Positions 5,402-8,060 of a stretch of DNA of 8,060 nt are shown piece after piece. Below the pieces are notes generated by a model. It was not told the origin of the DNA, did not search any database, and worked only from the letters and a program-made list of their open reading frames with translations. This DNA is from JBGPBY01 sp041481485. Its GTDB lineage: Bacteria; Acidobacteriota; Terriglobia; 20CM-2-55-15. Made by a program: the position numbers and the translations under genes. Position 1 is the first letter of the stretch; every line of letters starts with the position of its first letter. The stretch spans positions 1 through 8,060 of the forward strand of contig JBGPBY010000343.1 of the NCBI GenBank assembly GCA_041481485.1, written 5' to 3'.

Positions 5402-7177
5402 ATGGTCTTCTTAAAACTCATACTTGCGTTCGTGCTGTTGCAGGCTCCCGGCACAACGCCGGCGCGGCCCGTTCCGCCCGCCTCCATTGAAGGAATAATC
5501 ACAGGGCCTTCCGGCGAGCCGCTTTCCAAGGTGACTGTAACCGCGTCCGGTATCCCCGATTCGATTCGGTCAGTGGCGAATTCACTGAACGCCAATGCAG
5601 GCGCCGTTGTACCTCCTGGTGCGGCCGCGCCGCTTTTAAATTCGCAACAGCCCATGGTCGCCACCACCCAGGACGGGAAATTCACTTTCGAAAATCTGAA
5701 ACCAGGTTCCTATCTGATCGAGGCGGAGCGTGCGGGTTACGTATCCAATGAGTATGGACAACGCGGTCCCAATGGCATGGGTTCATCTGTCGTGTTGACT
5801 GCCGGTCAGAAGCTGAAGGGTATGCAGATCATATTGACACCTCAGGGAGCCATCGCGGGACGCGTGGTGGATCGCAATGGCCAGCCTTTAAGCGGCGCCG
5901 TCGTTCAGGCCATTCATTATGACTATCAGGAACGCGGACGATCCTTGAATGTCGTTCAGGCTGTCACGACCAACGATATGGGCGAATATCGACTGTACTG
6001 GCTGCCGCCGGGCCCCTATATCGTCTGCGTTACTCCGGAAGTCGATCCGTCTCTGAATCCCATGTTGGGACCGAATAACGCGCAGCTCAACATGGTGATG
6101 TTGCGAGTCCTGACATCAATGGGACGCGCCGCGGGAACAGCGGTTAACAGTCGAACGTTAAATGACGGTTCGACCATAGAAGAGTCCTCTGTCCCCGTGT
6201 TCTATCCCGGTGTCTACACGGCACAGGAGGCGGCGACCGTGTTGGTGCGAGCCGGTTCCACCATCGGCGGGACGAATATTGTCGCAGCGCCGGCGCACGC
6301 ACAGCGGATTCGAGGGATCACCATCAATGGAACGACCGGACTGCCGGAATCGATGCAAATATCCCTCACTCCGCGAAACAGTTCGATTTTGACGGGAATC
6401 TCCTCCAGCCTGCGATCCGCAGATAACGGCTCTTTTGAAATCACGGGAGTCGTTCCCGGATCATACTATTTGATAGCCAGCGGAGATATTTCAAGAGCCG
6501 TACTGCCGGTCGATATTGCAAATTCCGATTTGAATAATGTCGCTCTGACGACAACCGTGGGACTTACAATCAACGGCAGGGTGACGATCGATACGCCTCT
6601 CCCCGGCGGCGCAACGCCGGGAGTTCCGCTTCAAATCCGGCTGCTTTCGACAAATCCAGCGCTGCCTGCCGCTGCCGCGGCAATTGAGACCAATCGATTT
6701 CAGCTGGCTGGTGTTCTCCCTGGAGACTATTTCGTGAATCTTCTGGGAAACGGAGACCGCTATCTAAAGTCCGTCCGACTTGGAGGTCAGGACGGGCTGG
6801 GCGATCCTATTCACATTCAGGACCAGCCTCAAACTGAACTCGACATCGTGATAAGCAAAAATACGGGACGACTGGAAGGCCGAGTGCTCAATGAGCGGCG
6901 CGAGCCTGTATCGAATGCAACCATTGTCGTGATTCCGGATGTGCCGTTGCGGCAGCGTACATCCATGTACTACACGCCGCGCGCCGATAGCTCCGGAAGA
7001 TTCCAGATTGACGCGGCGCCAGGCCGCTACCAGGTGTTCGCCTGGGAAGATATCGAACGCTTTGCCTGGTTTGATGCGGATTTCATGCGCACCTTCGAAG
7101 GACGCGGCCGGTCCGTCATCATCAGTGAAAACGGCAGAGAATCTGTCGAAGTGACGATGTTCCCGTACGTACCATGA
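5402..7177 (+). CDS. Secreted multi-module carboxypeptidase-regulatory-like protein (five modules)
   Basis: This 591-residue protein is read from the ATG at 5402; the in-frame TTG at 5387 is rejected because the ATG directly precedes the signal peptide (MVFLKLILAFVLLQAPG). Five beta-sandwich modules can be traced: 28-115 (S-I-E-G-I-I-T-G-P-S-G-E-P-L to L-K-P-G-S-Y-L-I-E-A), 149-212 (A-I-A-G-R-V-V-D-R-N-G-Q-P-L to L-P-P-G-P-Y-I-V), 302-361, 388-450 and 489-590 (R-L-E-G-R-V-L-N to A-A-P-G-R-Y-Q-V-F-A-W-E-D). Between modules 2 and 3 is V-F-Y-P-G-V-Y-T-A-Q (266-275), a motif shared with both neighbouring genes. There is no catalytic motif and no sorting signal or transmembrane segment at the C-terminus. 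It begins 98 nt after the previous gene without a clear Shine-Dalgarno and ends in an ATGA overlap with the next gene. It is probably an extracellular or periplasmic binding or structural protein; the ligand is unknown. Confidence 0.85.
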   Translation: MVFLKLILAFVLLQAPGTTPARPVPPASIEGIITGPSGEPLSKVTVTASGIPDSIRSVANSLNANAGAVVPPGAAAPLLNSQQPMVATTQDGKFTFENLKPGSYLIEAERAGYVSNEYGQRGPNGMGSSVVLTAGQKLKGMQIILTPQGAIAGRVVDRNGQPLSGAVVQAIHYDYQERGRSLNVVQAVTTNDMGEYRLYWLPPGPYIVCVTPEVDPSLNPMLGPNNAQLNMVMLRVLTSMGRAAGTAVNSRTLNDGSTIEESSVPVFYPGVYTAQEAATVLVRAGSTIGGTNIVAAPAHAQRIRGITINGTTGLPESMQISLTPRNSSILTGISSSLRSADNGSFEITGVVPGSYYLIASGDISRAVLPVDIANSDLNNVALTTTVGLTINGRVTIDTPLPGGATPGVPLQIRLLSTNPALPAAAAAIETNRFQLAGVLPGDYFVNLLGNGDRYLKSVRLGGQDGLGDPIHIQDQPQTELDIVISKNTGRLEGRVLNERREPVSNATIVVIPDVPLRQRTSMYYTPRADSSGRFQIDAAPGRYQVFAWEDIERFAWFDADFMRTFEGRGRSVIISENGRESVEVTMFPYVP

Positions 7178-8060
7178 CGATATTGCGAATCATTGTATTT
7201 GCGTTATGGACTCAGCTTGGCGTAGCCGCCGCGCAAACGCCGGCGACGGTACGAGGAATGATTCGCGCCGCTTCCGGCCAGCCTGTGGGATCTGCAACTG
7301 TCGAGTTGAAGCGTATCGATGGTACGCCGCCACAGTCCTACTCGACGACAACGGCAGGCGACGGCACGTTCCTGGTGCCGAATGTCCGCCCGGGCGAGTA
7401 TCGAGTCGCCGCGTCTGCTGCGGGATACTTGCGTACGGAATACGGTCAGCGGCGCGCTGGCGATCCTGGAGTGGTGCTTTCACTCAGTCCGGGTCAGAAC
7501 GCTGAAGACGTTCAGATTCCCATGGCCATGCCGGGCGTCATCACCGGACGCGTTGTCGATTCGGATGGAGACCCTCTTGGAGGCGCCCAGGTTCGCGCTC
7601 TGTCCCGAACCTATAAAGATGGGCAGCGGATCCTGAAGGTGGTGAAATCGGTCAACACGAATGATCTTGGGGAATACCGGTTGTTCGGCCTGGTGCCCGG
7701 AGCGTACTTCCTGAGCGTCGACGCATTCAGCAACAATAGTCCATTACGGATCCTTCCAACCGGTGATCTGGTTATTAAAAATGACTTCGTGACGATTTAT
7801 TACCCAGGCAGCGCAGACCCCAGAGCCGCAACATCGTTGGATGTAAGCGCCGGATCGACGTCCGGCGGAGTGGATTTCACGATTCTTCCAATGAAGTCAC
7901 ACCATGTTCGAGGCAACGTCCCTGGAGGCGGAGCGAATGTCACACTGGCTCCGCTCGATCCTGTTGCGGGGGCATCATCGTCGTTGCGTAAAACCAATGC
8001 CATCACCGGCCCGTTCGATTTTGATGAAGTCGCGCCGGGTCCTTATCTCGTCATTGCACG
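7174..8060 (+). CDS. Secreted carboxypeptidase-regulatory-like protein (N-terminal part; 3' end outside window)
   Basis: The start ATG at 7174 overlaps the previous stop (ATGA, 7174-7177), and the frame stays open to the window end, giving about 295 residues. Residues 1-20 form a signal peptide ending V-A-A-A before Gln21. Module 1 (about 24-85) reads T-V-R-G-M-I-R-A-A-S-G-Q-P-V to V-R-P-G-E-Y-R-V-A-A. Module 2 (about 121-185) reads V-I-T-G-R-V-V-D-S-D-G-D-P-L to L-V-P-G-A-Y-F-L. These are followed by I-Y-Y-P-G-S-A-D-P-R-A-A-T and G-G-V-D-F-T-I-L, then a third module whose V-A-P-G-P-Y-L-V is reached at the window edge. Order, spacing and phrases such as G-Y-x-x-x-E-Y-G-Q-R and T-N-D-x-G-E-Y-R-L match the gene before it, so the two are tandem paralogues. 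No Shine-Dalgarno is seen; translation is probably coupled. The ligand and total length are unknown. Confidence 0.85.
   Translation, partial: MTILRIIVFALWTQLGVAAAQTPATVRGMIRAASGQPVGSATVELKRIDGTPPQSYSTTTAGDGTFLVPNVRPGEYRVAASAAGYLRTEYGQRRAGDPGVVLSLSPGQNAEDVQIPMAMPGVITGRVVDSDGDPLGGAQVRALSRTYKDGQRILKVVKSVNTNDLGEYRLFGLVPGAYFLSVDAFSNNSPLRILPTGDLVIKNDFVTIYYPGSADPRAATSLDVSAGSTSGGVDFTILPMKSHHVRGNVPGGGANVTLAPLDPVAGASSSLRKTNAITGPFDFDEVAPGPYLVIA

Overview
This window looks like a chromosomal segment from an Acidobacteriota genome, most plausibly the Solibacteres/Bryobacterales part of the phylum. That is an inference. It rests on the gene content (DUF4159, an ankyrin/CXXCH/toroid fusion, and tandem secreted carboxypeptidase-regulatory-like proteins), the moderate GC content, and short REP-like palindromes between genes. 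No rRNA or universal marker gene is present to confirm it. I saw no phage, transposase, CRISPR or tRNA signal.

Left part, minus strand (1-2563): a large exported protein (626-2563) combines ankyrin repeats, one CXXCH haem-type motif and a C-terminal alpha/alpha-toroid with QW-like motifs. Downstream in the same direction is the start of a DUF4159 protein (390 to beyond position 1). The 235-nt gap between them holds three hairpin-forming palindromes, two of which are mirror-oriented copies of one type.

Centre (2564-2861): a 298-nt divergent intergenic region. It carries a REP-like inverted pair (arms 2701-2728 and 2751-2778, each arm itself a hairpin). Next come a sigma70-like promoter and a 16-nt near-perfect palindrome that ends two bases before a TetR start codon and is probably the regulator's own operator.

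Right part, plus strand (2862 to the end): five genes in a row, namely a TetR regulator, an exported SRPBCC/AHSA1-like protein, and three secreted proteins built from carboxypeptidase-regulatory-like beta-sandwich modules. The last of these is cut by the window edge. TetR-SRPBCC and the last two module proteins are joined by ATGA stop/start overlaps. SRPBCC and the first module protein are bridged by an 11-codon mini-ORF with ATGA overlaps at both ends. Only one gap, of 98 nt (5304-5401), interrupts the run. The layout suggests a TetR-controlled envelope or secreted operon. The substrate, effector and function are not readable from sequence.
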